64,000 bases of DNA. Origin: Thalassospiraceae bacterium LMO-SO8. GTDB taxonomy: Bacteria; Pseudomonadota; Alphaproteobacteria; Rhodospirillales; Casp-alpha2. Of this stretch, positions 19,509-28,322 are shown piece by piece (position 1 is the first letter of the stretch; each line of letters begins with the position of its first letter). The notes beneath the pieces are model-generated. The model was given only the letters and a program-made list of their open reading frames with translations, had not been told where the DNA came from and ran no database searches. The position numbers were made by a program, and so were the translations under genes. The DNA is taken from contig CP134226.1 in assembly GCA_031655335.1 (NCBI GenBank), positions 2,436,001-2,500,000 of the forward strand, read 5' to 3'.

Positions 19509-20306
19509 ATGGTGCGAATCTCGTCGTTGAAGGTCTACCTCGTCGGCGCGGGGCCGGGTGATCCGGGACTGTTGACGGTGAAGGCCCGTGACCTTCTGGA
19601 ACAAGCCGATGTGGTCGTCTATGACCGCCTGGTTTCTAAGGAAATTCTCGATCTGGTTCCCGCCGGTGCGGCCCGGATCAATGTCGGCAAGCAGCCCCAC
19701 TGCCATCCGGTGCCGCAGGACGAAATCAATAACCTTCTGGTATCGCTCGCCCACGACGGGCGCTGTGTCGTCCGCCTTAAGGGCGGGGATCCATTCATGT
19801 TCGGGCGCGGCAGTGAAGAGGCCCTTCACCTCAAACATCACGGCATCGACTTTGAGATCATTCCCGGCGTCACCGCCGCCACGGGGTGTTCGGCCTACGT
19901 CGGCGTGCCGTTGACTCACCGCGGGCTGGCGACAAGCGTGCGTTACATCACCGGGCATTGCCGCGACGATCATGAACTCGACTTGGACTGGCGCGGGTTG
20001 GCCGACGAGGACACCACGTTGGTCGTTTACATGGGGGCGGCGAGCATGGCGCATATCGCCGTCCGCCTGATCCGCTATGGACTGCCTTCGTCGACGCCGG
20101 CCATGGCTGTCAGCCAAGGCACGACCCGGCATCAGCGCCAAGTCGCCTCGACCCTGGGCGAGGTGGCGGACGCTGTTGCCGATGCCGATCTACCGTCACC
20201 GATCATGTTCATTGTCGGCCGGGTGGTGACCTTGGCCGACGATCTGGCAAGGGAAACCATCAATGAAGTCGTCAATTTCGACCGCGCGTCGGCCCGCCAG
20301 GCTTAA
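19509..20306 (+). CDS. nirE: Uroporphyrinogen-III C-methyltransferase, heme d1 pathway
   Basis: NirE methylates uroporphyrinogen III twice with S-adenosylmethionine to give precorrin-2, the first committed step to heme d1. The 265-residue protein has the N-terminal VGAGPGDPGLLT motif, the YDRLVS segment, LKGGDPFMFGRG and the C-terminal PAMAVSQGTT part. It is a stand-alone SUMT without the CysG dehydrogenase/chelatase domain. It lies 93 bases after nirS and overlaps nirC by 44 bases. Confidence 0.95.
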   Translation: MVRISSLKVYLVGAGPGDPGLLTVKARDLLEQADVVVYDRLVSKEILDLVPAGAARINVGKQPHCHPVPQDEINNLLVSLAHDGRCVVRLKGGDPFMFGRGSEEALHLKHHGIDFEIIPGVTAATGCSAYVGVPLTHRGLATSVRYITGHCRDDHELDLDWRGLADEDTTLVVYMGAASMAHIAVRLIRYGLPSSTPAMAVSQGTTRHQRQVASTLGEVADAVADADLPSPIMFIVGRVVTLADDLARETINEVVNFDRASARQA

Positions 20307-20640
20307 TCGCTGTGTGGCCTGGGCCGGCTTGGCGCTGCTTGTCGCAGCCGGTCCGGTTTCGGCGGGCTCTCTGACGGCAGAGCAGGGTGCCCGCCTTGAT
20401 CACCTGCTGCGTCATGACTGCGGCTCTTGTCACGGCATGACCATGAAAGGCGGCCTTGGCCCGGCGCTTCTGCCTGTGACGTTGCAGGACCGGGACGAGG
20501 ACGGCCTGGTGCAGATGATCCTGTTCGGCAACCCGGCCCGCGCGATGCCGCCCTGGGGAGGCATGCTCGACGAGGCAGAGGCCCGCTGGATCGTCAGGCG
20601 CCTGAAACACGGATTGGACGAAGGGGAGCCCAAACCATGA
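20263..20640 (+). CDS. nirC: Cytochrome c55x NirC
   Basis: This small periplasmic cytochrome c of 125 residues has a signal peptide (about 1-35), one CGSCH heme site and a distal Met (MPPW). NirC can pass electrons to NirS and may help in the last steps of heme d1 formation. It overlaps the end of nirE and shares an ATGA stop/start with nirF. Confidence 0.9.
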   Translation: MKSSISTARRPARLNRCVAWAGLALLVAAGPVSAGSLTAEQGARLDHLLRHDCGSCHGMTMKGGLGPALLPVTLQDRDEDGLVQMILFGNPARAMPPWGGMLDEAEARWIVRRLKHGLDEGEPKP

Positions 20641-21833
20641 GCCCACGACTGTCGACGGCCCTGCGGATTGTTCTTCTGGCGGCCATCGCCATGACGGCGT
20701 TCGTAGTCGCGCCGCGCGCCGACATGGCGTTGCGCGGTACCGGCGACTTGGGCATCGTCATCGAACGCGCGGCCGGCAGCCTACAAGTGATCGAGACCAC
20801 GGGACGCACGGCCCTCGGTAGGGTCAAGGGTCTGGGTGATCTCAGCCATGCCTCGGCCGTGTTTTCGCGAGACGGCCGCTTTGCTTTTGTCTTCGGTCGG
20901 GACGGTGGTCTGACCAAGGTCGACCTGCTGACCCGGCATATCGTCAAGCGCGTCGTCCAAGCCGGCAATAGCATCGGCGGGGCGATCTCGCAGGACGGGA
21001 CTCTGGTCGCCGTGTCCAACTATAAACCCGGCGGGGTCAAGGTCTTCGACAGCCGGACCTTGGACTTGGTCGCCGTCATTCCGGCGGTATCCGGCGGCGC
21101 GCAATCCAAGGTCGTCGGGTTGGTCGATGCCCCCGGGCAGAAATTCGTGTTCAGCCTGTGGGACGCCGGCGAAATCTGGGCCGTCGACATGTCACGGCCG
21201 ACGGCCCCGGAAATCACGAAATTTTCCGACATTGGACGCAATCCCTATGACGGCCTGATCACACCGGATGGCCGCTATTACGTCGCCGGTCTGTTCGGTG
21301 AGGATGGCTTGGCCAAGCTCGACCTGTGGAACATGGGTGCCGGGGTTACTCGTATCCTCGGCGGTTATGGCCGTGGCGAGGAGAAACTGCCGGTCTACAA
21401 AATGCCGCATCTGGAAGGCTGGGCCCAAGCCGGCGGACGATTGTTCCTGCCCGCTGTCGGGCGCCATGAGATTTTGGTCGTCGACGCCGCAACCTGGCGG
21501 GAAGTGGGCCGTATTCCGGTTCACGGCCAACCCGTGTTTGCCGTCGCACGTCCGGATGGGCGCCAGATCTGGGTCAATTTCGCACACCCCCTGAACGATA
21601 CGGTGCAGGTCATCGACGTGCCGGATTTGAAGATCGTCAAGACCTTCACGCCGGGAAAGGCGGTCCTGCATATGGAATTCACGCCGCGCGGCGAGCAGGT
21701 CTGGATCTCCGTCCGCGATGAAGATCGCGTCGATGTTTACGACACGGGCAGTTTGACGCGCGTCGGCGAGATCGCCGCCGACAAACCCAGCGGAATTTTT
21801 CTGACGGCGCGCGCCGGGCGGACGGGGTTATAG
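20637..21833 (+). CDS. nirF: Heme d1 biosynthesis protein NirF
   Basis: NirF is a cd1-propeller-like protein without the cytochrome c domain and is needed for a late step of heme d1 synthesis in the periplasm. The 398-residue protein has an N-terminal signal and then the NirS-like beta-propeller (FSRDGRFAFVFGRDG, HLEGWAQ, MEFTPRGEQVWIS). ATG at 20637 was chosen because it overlaps the nirC stop and begins just before the signal sequence; the open frame extends further upstream but only inside nirC. Confidence 0.93.
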   Translation: MSPRLSTALRIVLLAAIAMTAFVVAPRADMALRGTGDLGIVIERAAGSLQVIETTGRTALGRVKGLGDLSHASAVFSRDGRFAFVFGRDGGLTKVDLLTRHIVKRVVQAGNSIGGAISQDGTLVAVSNYKPGGVKVFDSRTLDLVAVIPAVSGGAQSKVVGLVDAPGQKFVFSLWDAGEIWAVDMSRPTAPEITKFSDIGRNPYDGLITPDGRYYVAGLFGEDGLAKLDLWNMGAGVTRILGGYGRGEEKLPVYKMPHLEGWAQAGGRLFLPAVGRHEILVVDAATWREVGRIPVHGQPVFAVARPDGRQIWVNFAHPLNDTVQVIDVPDLKIVKTFTPGKAVLHMEFTPRGEQVWISVRDEDRVDVYDTGSLTRVGEIAADKPSGIFLTARAGRTGL

Positions 21834-21836
21834 GCC

Positions 21837-22283
21837 ATGGACCTGACCTCCCAGGAACGTGCCTTGATCAACGCCTATCAGCGCGGCTTTCCGTTGGAGG
21901 CAAGGCCCTTTGCCCGCATGGGAAAGGATGTGGGAATGTCCGAGGAAAAGGTGCTGGAGGTGATCTCCGGATTGATGGAGAGCGGTGCACTGTCGCGCGT
22001 CGGCGCCGTCGTCGCCCCCAACCGCGCCGGGGTTAGCACTCTGGCCGCTATGGAAGTGCCGGCCGAGCGTCTTGGTGACGTCAGTGCCCTCGTCAGCGCC
22101 CACAAAGAGGTGAACCACAATTACGAACGCGAACACCGCCTGAACCTGTGGTTCGTGGCAACCGCGCCGGATGCCAGGAAGCTGGCGGACCTACTGTCCG
22201 ACGTCGCGGCCGAGACGGGCCTGAAGGTCATCGATCTGCCGCTGGTCGAGGCCTATCACATTGATCTGGGATTCCCTGTATGA
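21837..22283 (+). CDS. nirD: Siroheme decarboxylase subunit NirD
   Basis: NirD belongs to the AsnC/Lrp-like siroheme decarboxylase family, which turns siroheme into didecarboxysiroheme in the cytoplasm. The 148-residue protein has an N-terminal helix-turn-helix-like part and the AhbA-type motif HNYEREHRLNLWF (about residues 95-107). It starts 3 bases after nirF and overlaps the next gene by 4 bases. The D-type assignment rests on this motif and on gene order. Confidence 0.87.
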   Translation: MDLTSQERALINAYQRGFPLEARPFARMGKDVGMSEEKVLEVISGLMESGALSRVGAVVAPNRAGVSTLAAMEVPAERLGDVSALVSAHKEVNHNYEREHRLNLWFVATAPDARKLADLLSDVAAETGLKVIDLPLVEAYHIDLGFPV

Positions 22284-23230
22284 CCGCGATTGACGCCAAG
22301 GACAGAGAATTATTGTCGGCGATCGAGGGTGGCCTGCCCTTGGTTGCGGCGCCCTATGCGGAGGTCGGGCAGCGCATAGGATTGAGTGAACAGGAAGTCA
22401 TCGACCGTTTCGCGGGCTTGATTGATACCGGCGTCGTCAAGCGGCTGGGTTTGGTCGTCCGTCACCACGAGCTTGGTTACACAGCCAATGCCATGGTTGT
22501 CTGGGATGTCCCTGATCACAGGGTCGCCGAATTGGGGCGGCGGGCCGCGACCAGGGATTTTGTCACCTTGTGTTACCGGCGTCCCCGGCGGTTGCCGGAA
22601 TGGCCGTTCAACCTGTTTTGCATGATTCACGGCAAAAACCGGGCCGAGGTCCGGGGCCAGATCGCCCGCCTGAATCACGAGACCGAACTGGGGGCTTTTC
22701 CCAACACGGTTCTGTTCAGCCGCCGCCGGTTCAAACAATGCGGCGCGCGGTATGGCGCCGATGCCGCCGACGCGGATGTCATTCCCCTTGATCCCGTCGA
22801 CCGTCAGATCGTCAATGGACTGCAAGGCGGGTTCCCGATTTCCGACCATCCGTTCGCGGAGGCGGCTGGGCGTTTGGGCTTGACCGAGGTCGACCTGATC
22901 ACCCGGGTTCAGAGCCTGTGCCAGCGCGGTGTGCTGTCGCGCTTCGGTCCCATGATCAATGCCGAACGTTTGGGTGGCGGCGTGATCTTGGCCGCTCTGG
23001 CCGTTCCTGAGGACGATTTCGACCGGGTCGCTGATCTGGTCAATGCCCATCATGAGGTCGCCCATAATTATGCCCGCGACCATCGCCTGAACATGTGGTT
23101 CGTGTTGTCCGTCGAACGACCGGAACGTATCGCCGAAGTGATCGCCGATATCGAGGCCGAGACCGGCCTGCATGTCTATCCCATGCCCAAGTTGGAAGAA
23201 TATTTCGTTGAATTCAAGGTGAGCGTTTGA
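22280..23230 (+). CDS. nirLG: Siroheme decarboxylase, NirL-NirG fusion
   Basis: The 316-residue protein is two siroheme-decarboxylase units in one chain. The first half (about 1-150) has the AhbB/NirL-type motif YRRPRRLPEWPFNLF. The second half (about 170-316) has the AhbA/NirG-type motif HNYARDHRLNMWF. The usual order in denitrifiers is D-L-G-H as four genes; a D-L fusion is known in some bacteria. Here L and G are joined while D and H stay separate. No stop or frameshift is seen between the halves, and the linker (around DADVIPLDPVDR) is short. Confidence 0.85.
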   Translation: MTAIDAKDRELLSAIEGGLPLVAAPYAEVGQRIGLSEQEVIDRFAGLIDTGVVKRLGLVVRHHELGYTANAMVVWDVPDHRVAELGRRAATRDFVTLCYRRPRRLPEWPFNLFCMIHGKNRAEVRGQIARLNHETELGAFPNTVLFSRRRFKQCGARYGADAADADVIPLDPVDRQIVNGLQGGFPISDHPFAEAAGRLGLTEVDLITRVQSLCQRGVLSRFGPMINAERLGGGVILAALAVPEDDFDRVADLVNAHHEVAHNYARDHRLNMWFVLSVERPERIAEVIADIEAETGLHVYPMPKLEEYFVEFKVSV

Positions 23231-23730
23231 CCGCCATGAACCAGTTTCGATCCAAACTGGACGGCACCGACAGGGCGATCCTGAAAGCCCTGCAAGAGGG
23301 GCTTGCCCTCGTGGCCAAACCCTATCATGCGGCAGCCGAGCAATTGAACCTGGACTCGGCCGAGGTCATGGCCCGGCTTAAGCGGATGCAAGCGGCGGGG
23401 GTCATCCGCCGTCTGGGCGCCGTGCCCAACCATTACAAGCTGGGCGTGCGTTCCAACGGCATGACGGTCTGGGACATCGACGATGCGGTCATTGACGAGG
23501 TCGGGCGGACGGTCGGCGCCCTGCCGTTCGTATCTCATTGCTATCACCGTCCGCGCCATCTGCCGAACTGGCCGTACAACCTTTTCGCCATGGTGCATGG
23601 ACGCAGCCGTGCCGAAACCGAGGCCCATGCAGCAGAGATCGCCCGGACCCTGGGCACGCAGGTGCGAGCCCATGAAATTCTATACAGCACTCGGATTCTT
23701 AAAAAGACCGGTCTGCGCCTGATCGGATAG
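23227..23730 (+). CDS. nirH: Siroheme decarboxylase subunit NirH
   Basis: The 167-residue protein is an AhbB-type siroheme decarboxylase subunit with the motif YHRPRHLPNWPYNLFAMVHG (about 112-131) and an N-terminal AsnC-like helix-turn-helix. It completes the D-LG-H set needed for didecarboxysiroheme. It overlaps nirLG by 4 bases and is followed 13 bases later by nirJ. The H name is assigned by motif type and position. Confidence 0.88.
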   Translation: MTAMNQFRSKLDGTDRAILKALQEGLALVAKPYHAAAEQLNLDSAEVMARLKRMQAAGVIRRLGAVPNHYKLGVRSNGMTVWDIDDAVIDEVGRTVGALPFVSHCYHRPRHLPNWPYNLFAMVHGRSRAETEAHAAEIARTLGTQVRAHEILYSTRILKKTGLRLIG

Positions 23731-23743
23731 GGAAGGCTCAAAG

Positions 23744-24949
23744 ATGTTCCGCATTACCCAGTACATGAGGGAGGTTCTTAACCCCACGCCGCTTGGCCCC
23801 AAGCGCAACCCGCCGGGCCCGGTTGTGATCTGGAACCTGATCCGGCGCTGTAATTTGACATGCAAGCATTGCTACTCGATCTCGTCCGACCACGATTTCC
23901 CCGGTGAGCTTACGACCGAGCAGGTCTATCGCACGATGGATGATCTTTGGGATTTCGGCGTCCGTGTGCTGATCCTATCGGGCGGCGAGCCGCTGCTGCG
24001 TCCCGACATCTTTGAGATTTCGCGCCGGGCAAAAGACAAGGGATTCTATGTCGGGCTGTCGACCAACGGCACGCTCATCGATGACGGCCTGATCGGCCCC
24101 ATTGCCGACATCGACTACGATTACGTCGGCATCTCCCTTGACGGGATCGGAGCGACACACGATGCCTTTCGCGGCAAGGCCGGGGCGTTCGACGCATCGC
24201 TCAAGGCCGCGCGCCTGTGCCGTGCCGAGGGGCTGAAGGTCGGGCTCCGGTTCACCATGACGATGGATAACGCCCATCAGCTTCCCGATCTGTTGGCGCT
24301 GATCGAGGACGAGGACATCGACAAGTTCTACCTGTCGCATTTGAACTACGCCGGGCGCGGCAACAAGAATCGCGGGGATGACGCCCATTGGGCAATCACC
24401 CGGGACGCCATGGACCTGATGTTCGAGACCTGTCTGAAGGGGCTGAGATCGGGGCGCGACCGCGAATTCGTGACCGGAAACAACGATGCCGATGGCGCCT
24501 ATCTCCTGCTTTGGGTTCGCCGGCATTTCCCCGATCAGGCAGATCACATCCGCGCCAAGCTGGAGCAATGGGGCGGGAATTCGTCGGGCGTCAATATCGC
24601 CAATATCGACAACCTGGGTGACGTCCATCCCGATACGTTTTGGTGGAACTACAAACTGGGCAATGTGAAGGACCGGCCCTTTTCCGAAATCTGGCGTGAC
24701 ACGTCGGATCCGATACTGGCGGGCCTCAAACGCCAACCCCGGCAGGTCGGGGGGCGGTGCGGCGCGTGCGGCTTCTTTGCCATCTGCGGCGGAAACACGC
24801 GCGTGCGGGCGATGCAGCTGACCGGCGACCCCTGGGCCGAGGATCCGGGCTGTTATTTGTCGGACGCGGAAATCGGTGTCGAGGCCACGGGCGCCCGGGT
24901 CATCAACCGGCCGTATCGAAAGGGGGACCATGCCAATGCGGTTCTCTAG
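23744..24949 (+). CDS. nirJ: Radical SAM heme d1 biosynthesis protein NirJ
   Basis: NirJ removes two propionate groups from didecarboxysiroheme on the way to heme d1. The 401-residue protein has the radical SAM cluster motif C-x3-C-x2-C (CNLTCKHC, about residues 37-44), the GGEPLLR segment and a C-terminal SPASM-like cysteine cluster (CGACGFFAICGGN ... DPGCYL). Length and motifs fit the family. It overlaps nirN by 14 bases. Confidence 0.95.
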   Translation: MFRITQYMREVLNPTPLGPKRNPPGPVVIWNLIRRCNLTCKHCYSISSDHDFPGELTTEQVYRTMDDLWDFGVRVLILSGGEPLLRPDIFEISRRAKDKGFYVGLSTNGTLIDDGLIGPIADIDYDYVGISLDGIGATHDAFRGKAGAFDASLKAARLCRAEGLKVGLRFTMTMDNAHQLPDLLALIEDEDIDKFYLSHLNYAGRGNKNRGDDAHWAITRDAMDLMFETCLKGLRSGRDREFVTGNNDADGAYLLLWVRRHFPDQADHIRAKLEQWGGNSSGVNIANIDNLGDVHPDTFWWNYKLGNVKDRPFSEIWRDTSDPILAGLKRQPRQVGGRCGACGFFAICGGNTRVRAMQLTGDPWAEDPGCYLSDAEIGVEATGARVINRPYRKGDHANAVL

Positions 24950-26504
24950 AGTGATCGTCTTATCGGCGACCATGGCGCTGTCGGTGGCGGCGCTTTCGGT
25001 ATCGGCATCGGCTGACCCGGCCCTGATTCTGTATCAGCAGCATTGCGCCGCGTGTCATGGCGACGACCGGTTGGGGGGCATCGGCCCGGCATTGTTACCC
25101 GAGAATTTGAAGCGCCTACGCAAGAACGCCGCTGTGGCGACGATTTCGAAGGGCCGGCCGGCATCCCAGATGCCAGCCTTCGACAACCAGTTGAATGACG
25201 ATCAGATATCGTTGCTCGCCGATTTCATTTATCGCCCGCTGCCCGAGGTGCCGACCTGGGACATGGCGCGGATGGCGGCGTCGCAGGTCATCCACAATCC
25301 GGTCGAAACCCTTCCGGCGGAACCCGTACACACGGCGGACCTGATGAACCTTTTTACGGTGGTCGAGACGGGCGATCACCACGTGACCATTCTCGACGGA
25401 GACCGGTTTTCTCCGATCTGGCGCTTCAAGTCCCGGTTCGCCTTGCATGGCGGTGCCAAATATTCACCTGACGGACGGTTCGTCTATCTCGCTTCGCGGG
25501 ATGGTTGGGTTTCCAAATACGATTTGTGGAGCCTGAAGCCCGTCGCCGAAATACGCGCCGGCATCAATACCCGCAACATTGCCGTGTCGGGGGACGGGCG
25601 CTTCGTGATGGTCGGCAACTTCCTGCCACATTCGCTGGTGGTTCTGCGGGCCACCGACCTGTCGCCGCTTAAGGTGATCCCGGTCATTGGCAAAAAGGGC
25701 GACTCTTCCCGTGTCAGTGCTGTCTACACGGCGCGGCCCAGGGAAAGCTTTGTCGTGGCGTTGAAGGATATTCCCGAGGTCTGGGAAATTTCTTACGCGG
25801 ACAGTCCACGCCCCGTGCCCATGGGATTGGTCCACAACTATCAGCCGGGAATGGAGGAGGGGGCTTTCGACCGAGGGCCTTTTCCCGTCCGCCGCATCGT
25901 GCTCGATGATTATCTGGACGACTTCCTGTTCGATCCCGAATACCGAAACTTGATCGGTGCTGCCCGCAACAGCAAGAACGGCCAGGTCGTGAACCTGAAT
26001 GTCGGCCGTAAGGTCGCCGACTTGGCATTGACCGGTCTGCCGCACCTGGGGTCGGGGATCGTGTTCGACTACCAGGGAGACAAGGTCTTCGCCACGCCGC
26101 ATCTGAAGGATGGCGCGGTCAGTGTGTTCAACCTGGAAACCTGGCAGAGGGTCAAGCGGATAGAGACGCTGGGTCCCGGGTTTTTCATGCGCAGCCATGA
26201 GAACACGCCCTATGCCTGGGTCGATGTGTTCTTCGGTAAGGACCGTGACGCCGTTCATGTGATTGACAAGCGAACACTAGAGATCGTGAAGACCCTCCGT
26301 CCGGCACCGGGCAAGACGGCGGCTCACGTGGAGTTCACGAAGGATGGTCGGTTCGCGCTGCTCAGCATTTGGGACATGGAAGGGGCGCTCGTGGTTTACG
26401 ACGCGGCGACCCTGGAGGAAGTCAAACGCATCCCCATGGTCAAACCGTCCGGGAAATATAATGTCTATAACAAGATCACGCTCTCCAGCGGCACCAGTCA
26501 CTAA
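24936..26504 (+). CDS. nirN: Dihydro-heme d1 dehydrogenase NirN
   Basis: NirN is a NirS relative that introduces the acrylate double bond of heme d1 in the periplasm. The 522-residue protein has a signal peptide, a cytochrome c domain with CAACH and a cd1-like propeller. ATG at 24936 is preferred because GGGGGA lies 8 bases before it; an ATG at 24930 lies too close to that site. The start is inside the end of nirJ. The end overlaps cbiX by 44 bases. Confidence 0.92.
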   Translation: MRFSRVIVLSATMALSVAALSVSASADPALILYQQHCAACHGDDRLGGIGPALLPENLKRLRKNAAVATISKGRPASQMPAFDNQLNDDQISLLADFIYRPLPEVPTWDMARMAASQVIHNPVETLPAEPVHTADLMNLFTVVETGDHHVTILDGDRFSPIWRFKSRFALHGGAKYSPDGRFVYLASRDGWVSKYDLWSLKPVAEIRAGINTRNIAVSGDGRFVMVGNFLPHSLVVLRATDLSPLKVIPVIGKKGDSSRVSAVYTARPRESFVVALKDIPEVWEISYADSPRPVPMGLVHNYQPGMEEGAFDRGPFPVRRIVLDDYLDDFLFDPEYRNLIGAARNSKNGQVVNLNVGRKVADLALTGLPHLGSGIVFDYQGDKVFATPHLKDGAVSVFNLETWQRVKRIETLGPGFFMRSHENTPYAWVDVFFGKDRDAVHVIDKRTLEIVKTLRPAPGKTAAHVEFTKDGRFALLSIWDMEGALVVYDAATLEEVKRIPMVKPSGKYNVYNKITLSSGTSH

Positions 26505-27246
26505 ACCCGACGCGGTTTCGGCCGTTGGGGTTCTGCTGGTCGGGCACGGCTCGCCGTCCCGAACCGGGCCGGCGCGAACGCTGGCCGGCCATGCTCGCGT
26601 GCTTAAACGCATGGGGCGATTTTCCACCGTTCGCCATGCGGTGCTTTCCGGCGGCCCGGACCCCGCCCGTGAGTTGGCGGCCATGGTCGACCAGGGCCGT
26701 GTTCTGGTTCTGCCGATGTTCATGAGTGATGGCTATCTTGTCCGCCATGTTCTGCGTGAGCGCCTGGGGTCTGGTGGTGATAGGCCTGGTGTTCATGTCT
26801 GTCCGCCGATCGGGCTTGCCCCGGAACTCGTAAACTTGATCGTCGAGGTGGCGGAGGAGATACGGTCTGTCCGAGGGTGGTTGCCGAACGCCTGGGACCT
26901 CATGCTGGCCGCCCATGGATCGACCAAGGATCCGGCGTCACGGCATTCCGCGGACACCCTGGCCCGGAGCATGGCACGGGTGTTGACGGTCAATCGTGTG
27001 CGGACCGCGTTTTTGGAAGAAGCTCCCTTCCTTGCGAACGTGTCTGATCACCTGATCCGTCCGACCGTGGTGGTGGGCCTGTTTGCCGCCGGTGGGGGGC
27101 ATGCGAGGGAGGACGTTCCGCAGGCCCTCAAATCGGCCCGCCAGCCGGTCGCCTATGCCGGGGCGATCGGCTGTGACCGCAGAATCCCGAATTTGATCGG
27201 GGCGGCATTGGAGCGGGAGTTGAGAAAGTCCGTCGCGGCGGCCTAG
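26461..27246 (+). CDS. cbiX: CbiX/SirB-type sirohydrochlorin chelatase
   Basis: The 261-residue protein has two chelatase-type halves, each starting with an HGS motif (LLVGHGSPSRTG and LAAHGSTKDPASR). CbiX/SirB proteins insert Co or Fe into sirohydrochlorin. As the last gene of a heme d1 operon whose NirE lacks a chelatase domain, it probably inserts iron to make siroheme, the substrate of NirDLGH. A precorrin-2 dehydrogenase is not seen in the window. The start at 26461 lies inside nirN; a later start near 26515 is possible. Confidence 0.78.
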   Translation: MSITRSRSPAAPVTKPDAVSAVGVLLVGHGSPSRTGPARTLAGHARVLKRMGRFSTVRHAVLSGGPDPARELAAMVDQGRVLVLPMFMSDGYLVRHVLRERLGSGGDRPGVHVCPPIGLAPELVNLIVEVAEEIRSVRGWLPNAWDLMLAAHGSTKDPASRHSADTLARSMARVLTVNRVRTAFLEEAPFLANVSDHLIRPTVVVGLFAAGGGHAREDVPQALKSARQPVAYAGAIGCDRRIPNLIGAALERELRKSVAAA

Positions 27247-28250
27247 GCGAGAGCCCGTTCCTGCATGGGGCGATCGCAATGGCGCCGCCAAAGGGCGCGG
27301 GCGGAGACCATCGCTTCTTCCTGAGTGCATGCGCCATCCAGGCCCTTAAGGGCGATCGCCGCGGTGGCGATAATTGACGCCTCGGCGGCGGGGTGGTCGA
27401 TTTCCCCCCGCCACAGTTTGGCGACCAATTCCGGGGTCAGGTCTTCTTCGCGCCACAGGAAAGCGGCGCCGTCAATAAGTGCGGGCCACTCTTCTTCGTC
27501 CGGCGTGCTGCCAGAAAGGATCGCCACGGTGCTGGCTTTGTATGGGTTGCGTTGCGCTTCGCCACCGATACCTTTGAACACGGCGGCTTTCGTCTGCCCC
27601 AAGACGCGCAAAGCTTCAATATGCAACGGCCGGTAGGGCGTGTGGACAACTCCGACCATGGATAGGGTGGCATCCAATGGGTTCAGATCGCGGGCGAAGG
27701 TGTTGGCGACGGAGCGCACGCCCAAGATCGGTTTGAGATGGAACAGGGCCTCGGTTTCGGGAGATAGGTCCTCCAAGCCCATATAGGCGAACCCGCTAGT
27801 TTGCAGATGGGCTTGCGCCTCGGACAGGGAGCCGGCGGCGACGATACCCAAGGCATCTAGGACCGGCCGGATCGGCGCGCAGTCCTGGGATTCACCGGCG
27901 ATTCCGTGCATGAAAACGCGGATTCCGAATTTTGCCAGCAATAACGCCGCCAGGACGAACCAGGGCTGCTGGCGATGTTTATCTGCGTAACTGGGCCAAT
28001 CAATGTCCGGCGCGATCGTGTCACTGGAAACCTGGATCCGGGCCCGAACGGCATCAACGAATCCGGCAAGTTCCTCGGCGGCTTCACCACGTTGGCGCAG
28101 GACCAGAAGAAACCCGCCCAAAGCCAAAGGGTCTGCCTGGCCATCCAGAATGAGGGTCATCGCCTCGGCCGCTTCCGAACGGGTGAGTGCACGGGACAAT
28201 GACGGCCCACGACCGACAATCTTGGTGAACTCGGAAAATGCCGTCGCCAT
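27243..28250 (-). CDS. TrpD2/YbiB-like anthranilate phosphoribosyltransferase family protein
   Basis: The 335-residue protein has the fold signature of the TrpD family (LTRSEAAEAM, MHGIAGESQD, LGVRSVANTFARDLNP) but lacks the usual TrpD active-site GTGGD motif. It therefore fits the TrpD2/YbiB subgroup, which binds nucleic acid and does not make tryptophan. It converges with cbiX with a 4-base tail overlap and lies 72 bases downstream of the cytochrome c gene on the same strand, probably as one transcript. Its role in denitrification is unknown. Confidence 0.72.
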   Translation of the reverse strand: MATAFSEFTKIVGRGPSLSRALTRSEAAEAMTLILDGQADPLALGGFLLVLRQRGEAAEELAGFVDAVRARIQVSSDTIAPDIDWPSYADKHRQQPWFVLAALLLAKFGIRVFMHGIAGESQDCAPIRPVLDALGIVAAGSLSEAQAHLQTSGFAYMGLEDLSPETEALFHLKPILGVRSVANTFARDLNPLDATLSMVGVVHTPYRPLHIEALRVLGQTKAAVFKGIGGEAQRNPYKASTVAILSGSTPDEEEWPALIDGAAFLWREEDLTPELVAKLWRGEIDHPAAEASIIATAAIALKGLDGACTQEEAMVSARALWRRHCDRPMQERALA

Positions 28251-28322
28251 GGCTGTTACTTGTTTCTCCTGAACGCGGCGCCCGCACCGAACTCTGGGCT
28301 TTAAAACCCGCGAAGCCTGTCG

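Noticed and set aside
20427-20636. Upstream extension of nirF
   Set aside because: Lies entirely inside nirC; the ATGA overlap start at 20637 leads directly into a signal sequence.
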